From assembly GCA_963930775.1 (NCBI GenBank), contig OZ005689.1:36348694-36412693 (forward strand): 64,000 nt of DNA, read 5' to 3'. Of this stretch, positions 23,701 through 36,300 are shown one piece after another. Every line of letters starts with the position of its first letter. Position 1 is the first letter of the stretch. Position numbers and translations under genes: made by a program. The notes below the pieces were generated by a model that was not told where the DNA came from, searched no databases, and was given only the letters and a program-made list of their open reading frames with translations. The stretch is from Cliona cf. orientalis (lineage: Eukaryota; Porifera; Demospongiae; Clionaida; Clionaidae).

Positions 23701-25446
23701 GTTTGTCTCCTGTGATTGAAAATTGTCGAGGTTGAGAGTCGGTCTCAGACTCCATCTCTGCGATTGAGGCGCCGACATCAATGTGGCTTGGACTATGCAT
23801 GAAAGTTCTTAGCTTAACAAGGATGGGCACACACACTCTCATCACCCCATCTACATCCTAAAGCTAGCTGGAAGAGAAAAAATCCGGGCAGCCACCGGGA
23901 ATCGAACCCAGGGCCACTGGCTTGAGCCACCAGCGCTCTACCACTGAGCTACGACCACCCTTAGGCACCCGAACTCCCCCCTTCCAGCTTTAAGGGCGAA
24001 AGTCAACCCTATACCCAAACTACGTTCACGGAGTCTGCCGGGATAATTAAATCACCAAAGCACAGAGCCCCAACAATAGTAATTACATGAAAGTTCTTAG
24101 CTTAACAAGGATGGGCACACACACTCTCATCACCCCATCTACATCCTAAAGCTAGCTGGAAGAGAAAAAATCCGGGCAGCCACCGGGAATCGAACCCAGG
24201 GCCACTGGCTTGAGCCACCAGCGCTCTACCACTGAGCTACGACCACCCTTAGGCACGCTGTGTACGCACTATATTGACGACCCTTTACCATATGAACCAT
24301 AATGCAGCTACATGTACTGGGCATGTGGTCAAGTTTTTCATATTATAACACGTACTGTACAAAGTGTAAGTCATGATTTTAAAGCCTTGAAGGTAGTTAT
24401 AAATGTGAAAGCAGGTAAAAATTTGCGAGGAAAAGATCCAGTGCCATATCCCACCCATCCACACGTTTTGTAAATCAAGAAAACTCGGCCCCTCATAATG
24501 GCAACACCAAAAACAGTAATAACGATTGTTCGCTGTTACAAAATAATATTATTAGATGTATACGATTTCATCTCCGTTTCAATAATTATTGTTTTAGCTA
24601 CCAGCTACACTTGTAAAATAACTGTATTCTTTTGAACGCGTAGCAGCATAATAATTGCATACCAAGATCATTATGAATACAGTCGAGCCTCCGAACAAAG
24701 GACACTTTGGGAACGGGCCTCTTGTCCTTTGCTCGGAGGTTGTCCCTATCTCGGAGGTTCATGATTTTTCAACCCATTTTGATTGTATTATCCTTAACAA
24801 ATTAGTAAACGCACCGAAATGCATAATAAGAGCTGTAGAGATGATAATCAAGTGGTTGGTATGTTCTGTTTTCAGTATCAACATAGCACAGACTGAATTT
24901 TTTTGTTTCTGAGGTACTGGCTACTCCAAAATTGTTATCTGGATTCAAGGCTAATATTATTATCGCGCATGCAGCATAATATCGCGACCGCCTAGATTGC
25001 GACAAAGGTGGGCGTGGCATCATTCATTTAAGGGCGTGGTTTCCGGATGTCCGCTATTTAGAGGCAGTTTTGCATTGAAAAGTCACGTTGGGAGCTTGGA
25101 TCTTGTCCGCTGTCCGGAATCGAGAAGCGTCCGCTTCTCGGAGGTTGCTAATGTACTATAACTATGCTAAATTCAATCGGTAACACGGCACTTGTCCGCT
25201 GTAGAGAGGTTGTCCGCTTCTCGGAGGGTCCGTTATCAGAGGCTCGACTGCAAAACATAATGTATGACATGTCCAACCTCCTCTGATCAGGAGCACTATA
25301 CTGAATTTCATGCTCATATTAAGCATTATTATTATTTTTTCAGGTGGAAGAGTATTAATGGTTCTAATGCCACCCCTCTGAGATTCAAGAGAGCGCTCAC
25401 GAATGCCAAACTCAAGTTTATTGTGGACAAATATTTTGGCGAATAA
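20770..25446 (+). CDS. FADD: FADD-like adaptor (DED + Death domain)
   Basis: Four exons in phase: 20770-20941, 21857-21961, 22717-22900, 25344-25446 (564 nt, 187 aa; vertebrate FADD is slightly longer). Exons 1-2 encode an N-terminal death effector domain (about residues 5-92), with the LKNLCYDMI core, SGIAIFNALIE and an RKDL motif matching the RxDL charge triad. Exons 3-4 encode a C-terminal Death domain (about 100-185): YNIAQDLGRDWIMLSRHLGL, then W.S...NATPLRFKRAL. This order is the FADD architecture. FADD links Death-domain receptors or adaptors to DED-containing caspases in the cytosol. The start ATG opens the DED directly. Intron 1 contains a foldback MULE-like element and a MITE; intron 3 holds a tRNA-derived SINE pair and a DNA element. 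Confidence 0.8.
21078..21541. mobile_element. Foldback element with ~105-bp TIRs and 9-bp TSD (Mutator-like)
   Basis: Inverted arms at about 21087-21190 and 21433-21532 match almost perfectly (tagtctcgaaaccagaccgc outermost). They are flanked on both sides by the direct repeat ataggttcc. Long TIRs plus a 9-bp duplication are typical of Mutator-like elements. No transposase lies between the arms; open frames here are mirror images from the two arms. Confidence 0.8.
21550..21571 (+). repeat. (C)22 homopolymer
   Basis: Uninterrupted C run beside the right flank of the foldback element in FADD-like intron 1. Confidence 0.95.
21629..21816. mobile_element. MITE, aaatcgcgaatattt family, copy 2
   Basis: Ends tactgtaaatcgtgaatatt and aatattcgctatttacggta are inverted. 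It shares ttaatattgtgcatgtattt with the copies at 6884 and 55981. It lies just upstream of FADD-like exon 2. Confidence 0.8.
22181..22399. mobile_element. MITE, gggaaacttt/gaaagttttctcc family, copy 1
   Basis: The right end is cccgctatacggta, the left end tatagcgggaaac. Internal gaaagttttctccacgaaat blocks recur inside the element. Sister copies are at 39171-39341 and 58918-59134. Confidence 0.75.
23798..24256 (-). repeat. Two tandem copies of a tRNA-derived SINE-like unit
   Basis: A ~168-bp unit occurs at 23798-23966 and 24087-24256, nearly identical, 289 bp apart. Read on the minus strand each starts with a tRNA-like head (A box tagctcagtggtagagc, B box gggttcgattcccggtgg) followed by an unrelated ~90-bp body. 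The anticodon-loop position before the anticodon is not T and no clean acceptor stem forms, so this is a SINE or tRNA pseudogene rather than a functional tRNA. Confidence 0.7.
24680..25254. mobile_element. DNA element with cagtcgagcctc ends
   Basis: Inverted ends cagtcgagcctc and gaggctcgactg bound ~575 bp. Inner blocks cttgtccgctgt and cggaggttgtcc are repeated in both orientations. No transposase. It lies in FADD-like intron 3. Confidence 0.65.
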
Positions 25447-26373
25447 TAATAATACTTGATTGTACAATCATTAAAAATAATGATAATAATTTTTTTTGTG
25501 GACTGGTATTATGGAGTCTCAACACCTGGCTCTCATCGTACAATTGTGTGTGTCTAGTATCGTATTTTAGCTATATATGTACTTCCATTCGATCAGTGTT
25601 TCCTTCTCAAAGAAGTATTATTTTCAGCTTAAAATTGTGGCTTTATGTACGTATACAGTCCTAGATCTCGATCAGTAACGTTCACTCACATAAAGAACTG
25701 TAGTACTTGGAAAAATAGACACTTCGGTGCAAGTTTCACGTTTGTATATAGAGGGTGTAGAAGCTGAGATATTGATGTCCTAGAAATACATGTAGACCTT
25801 TTACGATAAAATTAATGTTGACTTACATGTAGCACTCTCATCACTCCACCCCCCCCCCACCTAAATCTTGAAAATAATGTTATTTGTGGGTCAACCCACA
25901 AAACTTCTGAGCCCTTTAATTGTTACACATTAATCATTAATGTATACAGTAAATTCCACCTGCAGTATATATTATGTCATAATACTGTGCATTGAATGCT
26001 AATAATTGGTTGGATCAATACAGCAGTAGTAGAACCCCTCTCCTAAATGAGGATATCTACCTTAATCAGGACACCACCCATGGTCCCAGCTACATAGAAC
26101 AGTGTACAAGACTACTCCTGAAATAATATGAGGACACCTCCTTTAATTAGGACACTTGAAGCTGTCCCAAGGGTGTCCGGAATAGAGGGGTTCCACTGTA
26201 ATACATTCAGCATAAGTAGCGAAACAAAATCATCTTTATTCTTGACAACTATTGCCATAATATCGTTATTGTATTATGACAATAACATAAATAATAATAA
26301 TAGCATAATGCAATAATCATTTTTAGCATTGCTTGGTTGAGGTGGTACAATGTGAGAACGGTCTGTGCTATGA
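25447..26373. other. Intergenic region between FADD-like and Tim23 3' ends
   Basis: Contains one short element (about 26027-26201) with gtagaacccctctcc and ggggttccactgta inverted ends, and a 10-bp C run near 25850. No gene is seen. Confidence 0.6.
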
Positions 26374-27324
26374 TCATGAATAGTTGAACACTGATGGAGT
26401 CCTTTCATTCAACACATACTGACTCAGAGATAGCACTACAATTAGAGCACACCCAACACCACTGGCTACCAGCATCGCTCTAGGACCCGCTGCATGTGCA
26501 TATGAGGGGAGACAGAGGAGTAGGAAATAAAGAGGAGGAAAAGGTATAATATTATACCGTACTGTCCTGGGCAAGTGCCCACTCCCGGGTACATGTATGT
26601 GCCCATAATATACATGTACCTCATTTCAAGGGGTCAATGTACATGTACAGGGTTTTATACAAAATTTTTCATCAGAGGGGGTAAATCATAGCGTGCAGCA
26701 ATATACTCAAACTAGGGGGGTCTGGGGGCATGCTCCCCCAGGAAAATTTTGAAATTTATGACCTCTGAGACTGCTTCTGGTGGCTTCTGAGACTACTTTC
26801 ACAAGCAAAAAGATTGATTATTAGACTAAAGTTACAAGTATTATTATGATAGTTGGCATATTTCAGGGGGGGGGGGGGGAAATGCCAGTCAGGGGGGGGA
26901 TATCCCCTGGTTCCCCCCCTCTAAATAAATCACTGATGTACAAGTATAGCAGGTTTTATACAAACGTATGGAAGTTATGTCCCGGGTAAGCACCCACAAG
27001 GGCCAAAATTGCGAGTTATATTTAAGTGCCCATGCGCCACTATGGTAACTGTCTAAAGAGAGAAGCACTCTGGCACATTATTAGCAACTAACTTTCATGC
27101 AGGTAAACATTACATGTACATGTACATGTACATGTATATAGATGTCAGGTGAAGGGAGAATTATACACTCTGAACGAATGGTGGGGTACTACATTGTACA
27201 TGTATCTTACCAGTTGACTTGAAGAGTGCTCCTGTGATGGCAGCGGCTGCTAGAGAGTTGCCAATGTCCTTCTTACCACGATAGTGACCAATCAGAGACT
27301 CAAGTGGACTGTACATTAAACCTG

Positions 27325-27375
<51 letters not shown>

Positions 27376-30300
27376 GGGAGGGAGGGAGGGAGGGAGAGAG
27401 AAAGGTAACAAGCTACCATCAAAATAAGTACAAGATGCACATACATGTACATGTACACTTCAGTATCATACTTAATCTACATGTAATACTACATGTATGC
27501 ACAAAAAAATTTGAAAAACTGCATGCTTTTCTGGTAAAGGTCGTCAATCACTCCACATATATATACACATAATGAAAATCCGTAAAAATTTAATGCTAAT
27601 TTCTTACATCAAATTGAATCATATTATGTTGTATTCGATTAACTACGGTACTAATTCTGCAGTGCTTTCCATAAATACGTTGCACGAAACAGTTAGCATT
27701 TTTATAGGAAAAGGTCGTCGACGAAAATGTTTAAACGGCAAAAAATAAAACAATCTACGGATATTTAGATCGTTAATTTTTCGCCATTAAAAATTTTCGT
27801 CAACGACCTCTATATTAAAATGTCATGATAATCATTCCACTCACCGAGCACTGCAGATGTGTTTGCTAGAAATGGTCCTCTTCTGGTAATTCCATTGATA
27901 ATGGTGGTCGCCCTCAATCGACTGCTGCCAACCACTTCACGGTTACGAATACCGTCCGCTAGACCCCAGACTCCGCCCACTCCAAGACCAACCATGTAAC
28001 AAGTACCGACGCGATCAAACCAGGTATCGTTCCAACTTTTATGGCGAACCTCCACGGGGAAGATAAACTCAGGACCCTGTCATTAGTAAAAAAAAAACAA
28101 CCTTGTAACAAAGGGAAATTCAGACTACCGTATTTCTTCTAAAAATTCGGCCCTTCTAATTATTCGGCACCCTTTACCAAATAATTGAAAATAGTATCTA
28201 ATTTTCGGCAAAGGTCGTCACGCGTATATGCTATAAACGGGAATAGAATGTGCACGCAGAATAATAACTTCTAAATATTCGGCAAAGCTAAAGTAATATT
28301 ATTATTTTCATGCAGAATTTTTAGAAGAAATACGGTAATAATATTATTGAGAGATATTATTCTTCATTTTGGTCGAAGATCAAAGGGTTTAACAGTCTTG
28401 TATACATTCCACTAATCACATCAAAGGGAAATGAACACAAGTAGAATACCGTACTTAATCTAATTGAACACATGATCCAATTTAACAAAAGAAATTAATT
28501 TTTACGAATTCTCATAACTTTCATAATATGGAGTGATTTCCATTTGTTTCTTTGTAGAGTAAGTACGATGCTCTGCCATAGGGAAAACTTGATACTAGAA
28601 ATGCTAAAAAAATTCTTCTCAAGATTTGGCAATTTTTGTGAATAAAGACGTTCAATGGATAGAGCATGGTGACATATGCAGGTAAGCATGTTAAGTACCG
28701 TGTTTATGTTAATAGAATGCAAGCTAAAAAATTTTGCATGTTTTCTGGTAGAGGTCGTCATGCATTCCATTAAGATACATTTTCTTACACTAATTAGATT
28801 ATGCATTAATTTTTATTGGCATAAATACGCCAATTTATGGTGGTATGAGTTTGAGGTTGGTACCTTTGGGAGGTAGTTTGGATCCAGTGCATAAGGACTC
28901 AGGTTCAAACCACCAGGAGATACAGGAACACCTTGAGGGGGGGAGAGGAGGAGAGAGAGAAAGAGAGAGAGAGAAAGACGGAGGGAGAGAGAAAGGAAGA
29001 GAAAGAGGAAGGGGGAGACAGAGAAAGAGAGAGAGAGAGAGTGGGGTAGGGATGTTATAATCACTTATCGTTTAGCACACCATAATAATAATTATTACAT
29101 AGCCAAAGAAATTTCACCAAGCTTAGCTACCTCAACCGCAAAGTATTTCTCATCACAAAACATCAAATTGGTATGGCCTTATATTGATCGTTCGAGATGT
29201 ACATACATAAACAGCACTAAATAATAGTTAGAGACTGAGTCCAAGGTCTCTACGCATTTTTAAGGGACCCAAAGGCCCAAGGCTGTAGCATCCCGAGCGC
29301 AGCGAGGGTGCTACTAAGGGCCTGAGGGTCTCGTAAAAAAACGTAGAGACCATTGGACGAGGTCTCTAACTGATTTAGAATATAGCAACTGTAACCATGA
29401 CATTCAGCCTGGGGACTAGGCTACTGTTGCACTGTGCATCTTTCTTTGCCTTTGGCAGCCCAATAATAGACCTATTTCTCTAAGAGGTCTATAAGTGAAT
29501 TAAGAGGTCTCTATGTGAAACAATGGACCTCCAACTGACCAATCAGATTGCTGTATTTATTGCAACTATAATTGAAGGGGTCAGTGGAAAAAGGGGATAA
29601 GTCATGTTTTTGATAAAATGGAGTTTTGCATGCTGCTACTAAGGTCAACTCATCTACTATTCGCACGCAATGTTTTAAGCACGCACACGCAATCTTTTTT
29701 GGTGATCCGCAATAATTATTTGAACGCAAACTTTTCGAACCGCGTAATTTTTACCCGCAGTGCGTTTATGCAAGTGACGACCATTTCCAAATATTCGAAA
29801 ACTGATTGAAAATCCTATTACTTACAACACTAGAATACTGTGTGTGCAATGCTCTGTGTCTAAAACAGTTTTTAAAAAGTTTTATTGCTCCAAAACAGAG
29901 ATACAGGCAACAATGTATGTCCATACTTAAATGCCTGTTTTCTCAAAAGTACTAAAATATGACTTATCCCCTTTTTCCACTGACCCCTTCAATTATTCTA
30001 AGGGCATATAGATCCCAAAGGGGGAGAGAGCATGTAACTGCCATACAGAATGGTGTACCTAGCAAAATTCAAATCAGAGAGTGGTTTGTAACTAATTATA
30101 GTAACAGCTGCTGTCTGGATTGCATTAGTGCTATGGACTGATAATGTGGATTTTACTATTATTTTTTAGCCTATGGATTTGAATTTTGCCAGGTACCAGT
30201 TACATGCCCTCTCCCCCTTTGAGGTCTATAAGCCCTTAACGGCAGTGCACCAAAATTTTCGCATGCTATCGTAATAGGGTTTTAGGTCACTGGTATCTTG

Positions 30301-33300
30301 TATGGTGGAAAATTTGCGGTGCTGTTCTTGCCACTTGGTCAAAATAGGCCACTCCAAATCAATTAGTAGTTTCTCCTGCATGCATTATGTGATTAGGAGC
30401 ACAATGCAAAATTGTACCGCCTCCTTTATTGCAAGCAATTCGACGACCATTTCCATCAAAATTACACATATTGACGACCATTACCACCGCCCGCTCGCAT
30501 CAATTTTGAGCTCAGAGGGGATGAGAAACTACTATCGTACTTAATCTAACACTACGCATGGAAAAGAAATAATTTCAATTTTGAAAAACGAGCGTTTTTC
30601 TGGTAGAGGTCGTCAATCGCTCCATATATAATAGTGGCGTAGGAAACGAGGAGGCTCCAGGGGCTGGCACTCCCCCCCTTGTCAGTAGTGTCAGTCCATG
30701 TTCTGAGAGTAGCAAACCCTTGGGAAATTCTCTTAGCCCAGTATTATTATAACACCGATTTCTTACCTAGCCTGATTATGAATAAAAAGTGCCTCAAGTT
30801 CGTTTTTTCATCGAGATAGCAGCCTCGATCGTGCAAAAATGGGCGTGGTTTGACACAGTAGGCGTGGTCATTAAAATTTGCGCACGATTGTATATTCAGC
30901 CCCCCCCTTCAGCATCTTCCTACCCTATGTATAATGTTATGAGAATTCAAAAAATGCTAATTTATTGCATCAAATTGGATCATGCGTTGTATTGGATTAG
31001 CTACGGTAGTTAATTGATTTGGAGGGGCCTTAGCCTTGATGTGGTTCGTTGTAGAGTTTAGTACAATTTGAGACCTTTTTTGTAAAATTGAACACTCCTA
31101 GTGAGCTGAAATGCACAGTATAATATACATCTCGAACGATCAATGACGTAACTTCATTATTTCTTGGGTTTATTGTACTAAAAGTACTCTGACACAGTCG
31201 TTACGCGTGCGTACAGGAAGTCCATATGTTTGGTTAAAATTTAATTGCAGCGCAAAAATGCAATACGTCATCGTTGTCTTTGCTCATTAAAAATGCACTT
31301 TTGTGACCCCGACTTTCGAGAATGATATCTCGGGAACTGTAGCAGCTACGGCCCCCGAACAAAAAACTAATCGAAAGAGGAGCTTCCCCTTGTGCCATCG
31401 ACCTCTTGACCTAGCGATTCAGAGAAAGAGCGAAGGTGCCAGCTTCGCTTTTGTAGCTGCATTCTTTTGTTGATCGACGAAAATGGTGTTGCAAGATGCT
31501 ACCGAACAGCAGTCCTGACCAATATTTTTCATCCAAAGCACCTGGAAGACTTAGTTAAGAGGTAAAAGTAGTGTTCTAAGGGGGTAAAAATCATTTTCCT
31601 TTGCTTGGAGTGGGGTATATGTGTGTGTGAATAATTACTGTATTATCTATGTGCTATCAGTGTTTGGAGGCGAATTGGTACGTCAAACTAGATAGAATAG
31701 CCATAAATGTCAAACCTATGAACAATAAGAGCTTAATAAACTGACTCCCAGGGCTTAGAGGTACATGTACAACCATGTTGTAAGCTTGTACCAGCCCATC
31801 CCATGTTTTCGTATATGAGGCCACATGTATTATGGCTCAGCTGCTTAAAAGCTCACATGAGCTAAGTTTCTTTGGCTTATGATGTAGCTGTAAACTGCTC
31901 CAGGCCTTCAAGTTTTCACTGCTACCATTGCTGTTGTTTCAGAGACTGTCCTTTATGGTCCGAAGACACAAATTCTGTTGAAGGCAACTGGCGACATTCT
32001 CAGAAATTCAGTGTACGGTATAATATATTGTTCTCCTGCTGTGCCTGGATTTGCTATGATGCTATTGTGCATGGTGACTTTACAGTGCTACACAGCAAGA
32101 GAGTAGATTTTTACCACTGTATGGTTTTTGCAGTGTTTTGTGGTTAATCTTGCATGTATCTAGATTTGATTTGATACCCAGTTAGGTCAATGGACGGACT
32201 ATCTACATATGCAGCGGAATGTTGATATCACCTTCTATATGGCTTCAGCATGCAAAAATAGCCAAAAATTTCCAATTTTTATGTTAGGCACATTTCACGG
32301 GATTGGATTATAGTTAAGAATCCAGATTTGAGATGAAGATAGATACCAACTAGATGCATCTTTGTGCCAAATAAGAAGTCTTAACTACTAAGTGTGACGG
32401 AGATATTGACCAAAATAGCCTAAAATATGGTCTATTTATGTTAGGCACAAATCTTGCATGAAAGTGTTAGTTAAGAGTGAATATTGTGCTCAGTGCATCC
32501 TTATGCATTAATAATTCTGGTGTATATGTGGAACTGCGAATGTTTTGCAGGAAACGCCCAATCCGGAAGCAAACGTTTCCGCCGAGTGCTCGAGACGGGT
32601 TGGAGTCCGCCTTGATGACGTAGTACCCAACGCACGTGTACAATAGTGACGTTTTATTGACCACGCCCACTGGCGATCTACAGCCGATTTCAGCAGCGTT
32701 CGAATTCCCGTGTTCCGTAAGAAAGTTACGGAATTGTACGCGGGGCCGGGGGGTTGTGCTCAATGTTTGCGCATGCGTTTTAAATGGTTACATGTAGTCC
32801 GGGCCAGCCCCTGGTACTATGTGCTTGAGATTACAATTAATGCCAGTCAAACACGTGCGTGTGACTGTATGTGAGAAAGCGTAGTTACAGAGGCGCCAAA
32901 TACCAGCTAGCTAGCTATGGAAGAGGACGACATCATAATTGATGGGAGCGAATCACGAGCGAGTGGCTATGATTCAGGCAGCCAAGAGCGATCGTCCTAT
33001 GAGTCATACTATCCGCCATATCCGAATCCATATTATTTTGGTCACAATGACTACCCGATGAGTAGGTTTGTGCCTCCTCCACCGCCATTTACACGTCCAA
33101 TATGTGAGGCAGCAAATACTGTTTACGGTCCTGCCAGCTTTTCTCAACCGGGCCAATCAGGTGACCCTACCTCTTATGAAATCGAGGTGAGCGTTAATTG
33201 AAAACCGAAGCTTAAAATAATAATTTTTGCATGCAGGAGTGGATATCATTAGTATGTGTAGGTGCTACCCGAGTGTATTATATGAGCATGTCTTCATGGT

Positions 33301-36300
33301 GTACAGTACGAGTGTATGTAATATTATTGTATGAGAGTGCATGTACATGTACATGTACATGTAGCTATGATTATTATAGAATACCTCACGATTACACTAT
33401 TTGTAGTGTACCCATTAAGAATGTACTGTATGAGAGAAACAGTTCAAGGTGTAAGAGTTTCATCTATGTCGTACTGTTGCCCCCCCCCCCCCCCCCCCCC
33501 CCACTTCCCCATAATATTAGTGTGTACACCATGCATACAGTATAGATAGCCTTTAAACGTTTAGTATGGTAATCGTTTGCTGCAGTGCACTTCGCAGAAC
33601 AAGACTAAAGTGAGTCTTTCGCAGAAGCAGAAAATTAACTACAATGTGAAAATTATCAATCCAAAGAAGAAGAGTATATACACAACTAAATCGTTGCCCC
33701 AAAGTGATCGTTTTGATACCTTGAGTGACCTGCGGAGGTATGTCAAAGAGAATTTGGGTCAACTCCAAGGAACTTTAGGTTACATTGAACCTGGCCATGG
33801 AGCTAAAAGAAAAATGAGAGAGCTTCATGATGATGAAGATGTGGCGGAAATGTACGTTCTGTACAAAAGGAAGTCCGATGTGTTGCTCTGGCTCTATGGT
33901 AGTGTTGACATTGAAAAATCAGATGATGCAACTCTTCCTCGTAAGCGTCCACGTACTGATATGCCCTTGCCAACTAGTACGAAACGTGACTCGATTGCTA
34001 AAACACTAAGTACAGTAGAAGACATTGTTATAAAGTTAAAGGAAAGGCATGGAGAAAGCGGCTTGTCAGTTGAGCAATTTAACTGTTGGGCGCACATGAT
34101 AAACTCAGGAAAATGCTCCTCATATGAGGAACCACCTAACTTTCCTTTCTTTAAAAAGACTAAGGGGAAAAGGGTGCAAGAAGGTGATACACTGGCTGAA
34201 AATAGCTGTCCCACTCCATTGGTAACCAATTCAGCTTCTCCGATGAAACGTTTGAATATGCGAACACAGTGTATAGAACAGTTGAGCAAGTGGCATGTTC
34301 TGTTGGAGTCTGGAGCCATAACTCAAGTGCAATATGAGGAATTGAAGAGCTCCATTATTGACGATATGAAGAAGATGTAAGGCACTTTTAGTGTAGTTTT
34401 GAACTTTGTTAATAGTTCTCTGCTAGTAATCACTATTATAGGATCATTGGAACATTAAAATTAATTATTATTAATTTTGATTACATTGTTTTCAGTTGAA
34501 GACAAAAATTAATTATAATAATGACGTTGTATTAGTTTAATAGCGGATATCCTGAGTCAGTAATCCAGGAATTACATTGCTCTTTAGTTATGGAATTAAA
34601 TGCAGCTTGCACTACTACAGGCAGAGGAGCTCCAGATTGTAATAAGAGGTCATGCCTCTTCAAATAAGATTTGACAAAACTAAATGCCTCTTCAGCTGGA
34701 TTCAAATCCGGACTGTAAGGGGGGAGGTATAGCACCAAAATTCCAACCTGCTGTAGTAGATGTCGTACTTCAGTAATATGATGCACTGAGCAATTGTCCA
34801 TATTTATGATGGAATGAGGATTGCTTCCATTGAAGGGCATCATGTTTGGAATTAATGATCCTCGAAGAAAGTCAAAGAAGTCACTTCCGCTAACAGTCTC
34901 AAGGACTAGATCTACTGCAACAACTCCACTAGAAGCCAATGCTGCAATGGCATTTACTCGCTGCCCTCTGGCTAGTAAGCGATGTGCTGTTGGAGTCATA
35001 CCTTTGAGAGCATATCCAAACTTGCGCATGTGATCGCGAGCATCACTGCCTGTCTCATCAATCCATACAAACATATCTCTCGTAAACATGGTAGACTGTG
35101 CCATAAATGCACCACGAAGAGTATAGCATCTCTGTGCTGCAATTTGCCTGACTTTCTTCCTTGTGAATCCGTAGCGTTTCAAGAGCCTACAGATAGTTGC
35201 TGGAGAAACAAGCACTGATGTCAGTTCACTCACTTCTTGAACCAACTCATCTAGATAAAGGGTTGGATTCTCCAAGATAAGACCAATAATAAGCAGCTCT
35301 GAGTGTTCATCTAGAGCTCTCATTTCTGGTCTCATTCCTTGTTTTGCAGCCTGTACCTCTCCATCATTTTCAAAACCCTTAAAAATTCGATGTGCAGTGC
35401 TAGTAGCTATGTTCAAGTTCTTTGCTATTTTGTGAAAGGGCAGTTCCATGCCCAAACGTTGATATACGATTCGCCATCGCAGGTCGGTCGAATAAGCTTT
35501 CTTCCTTGCGGGCTCTGCAGACATCATCAAATTCAAATTTTCCGCCGAACTACTGAGCTATTTAAATTTGAATGCGCATGCGTTATAATAATATTATACC
35601 GCGCAATTTCCGTGCACCCCGCACAATTCCGCGTAGAACGTGATACGCGACGGAGATTCGAACGCTACTGAAATCTACTGTAAGAACGAGAAGGCAGCGA
35701 GAACAGAGTTGTTAGCGTTGAACGCGTGGAGCGCTTCGCTTCTAAGGCGTCGAAGCGAGGTAAGATAGTAACGATAGGCAGCCCAAAAGCCTTTTTAATG
35801 CTCCGAAGTTTTTTTGTGGGGTTGACAGTCACTGCCTCACTAGGCGGTACGATTGTCGCTCGTGTTAGCTATGTACAGTAATACTATATAGAAGTAGACA
35901 TACCAGAGCGATTCTTTACCCTCAGAAACTTACCTCATCTTGTCTATAGCCTTCCTTCTTGCGATTTTTGATCGTTTGTATTGCTATGTATTGTGCACGT
36001 GATACCTGACCAACGTCATTATTCGTCATAGCTTCTGTTACGGAGCGGTCTTTTTTTGAAGCTTTGCACACTAATACTGCTGCTAAAAGTGATATTTCTA
36101 TTCATTATAGGTAATAATAAGTGTGCATGCAAAGTTAGAAAAAAATCTACTCTTTTGCTGTGTAGCACTGTACCTACCTTTATACAGAATCTAATAGACG
36201 GCAGAATTTGGTACTGTAGTGTGTGGAGGAGAGCTGACTCAGCAACCATGTTGGAGTTCCTAAATCATGTAGTCTAGACGGACGGTGTTCAAGGCTTCTC

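Larger units (their letters stand above)
32679..35682. mobile_element. Complete two-gene Tc1/mariner-like (DD34E) transposon
   Basis: The element runs from 32681 (CAGCCGATTTCAGCAGCGTT) to 35680 (complement CAGTAGATTTCAGTAGCGTT) and is flanked by TA on both sides (32679-32680, 35681-35682). The diverged terminal inverted repeats are ~70-75 bp, with further matched blocks such as cggaattgtacgcgggg against ccccgcacaattccg. Inside are two intact convergent genes: an accessory gene on plus (32917-34380) and a transposase on minus (34532-35536). Total 3000 bp, sitting in Tim23 intron 1. Intact frames argue for a recent or maintained copy; the diverged TIRs argue for some age. Confidence 0.85.

Noticed and set aside
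23881..23958. Functional tRNA gene
   Set aside because: A and B boxes are present, but the anticodon loop lacks the conserved T before the anticodon, the acceptor stem does not pair well and the unit is part of a longer duplicated repeat.
28896..28915. B-box-like ggttcaaacc suggesting a SINE
   Set aside because: It lies within Tim23 exon 2, where the sequence is explained by conserved coding (LSPYALDPNYL region).
32467..32763. 98-aa minus-strand open frame
   Set aside because: It overlaps the left terminal inverted repeat of the transposon and has no domain or splice context.
35339..35671. 110-aa plus-strand open frame
   Set aside because: Antisense to the transposase N-terminus and the right TIR.
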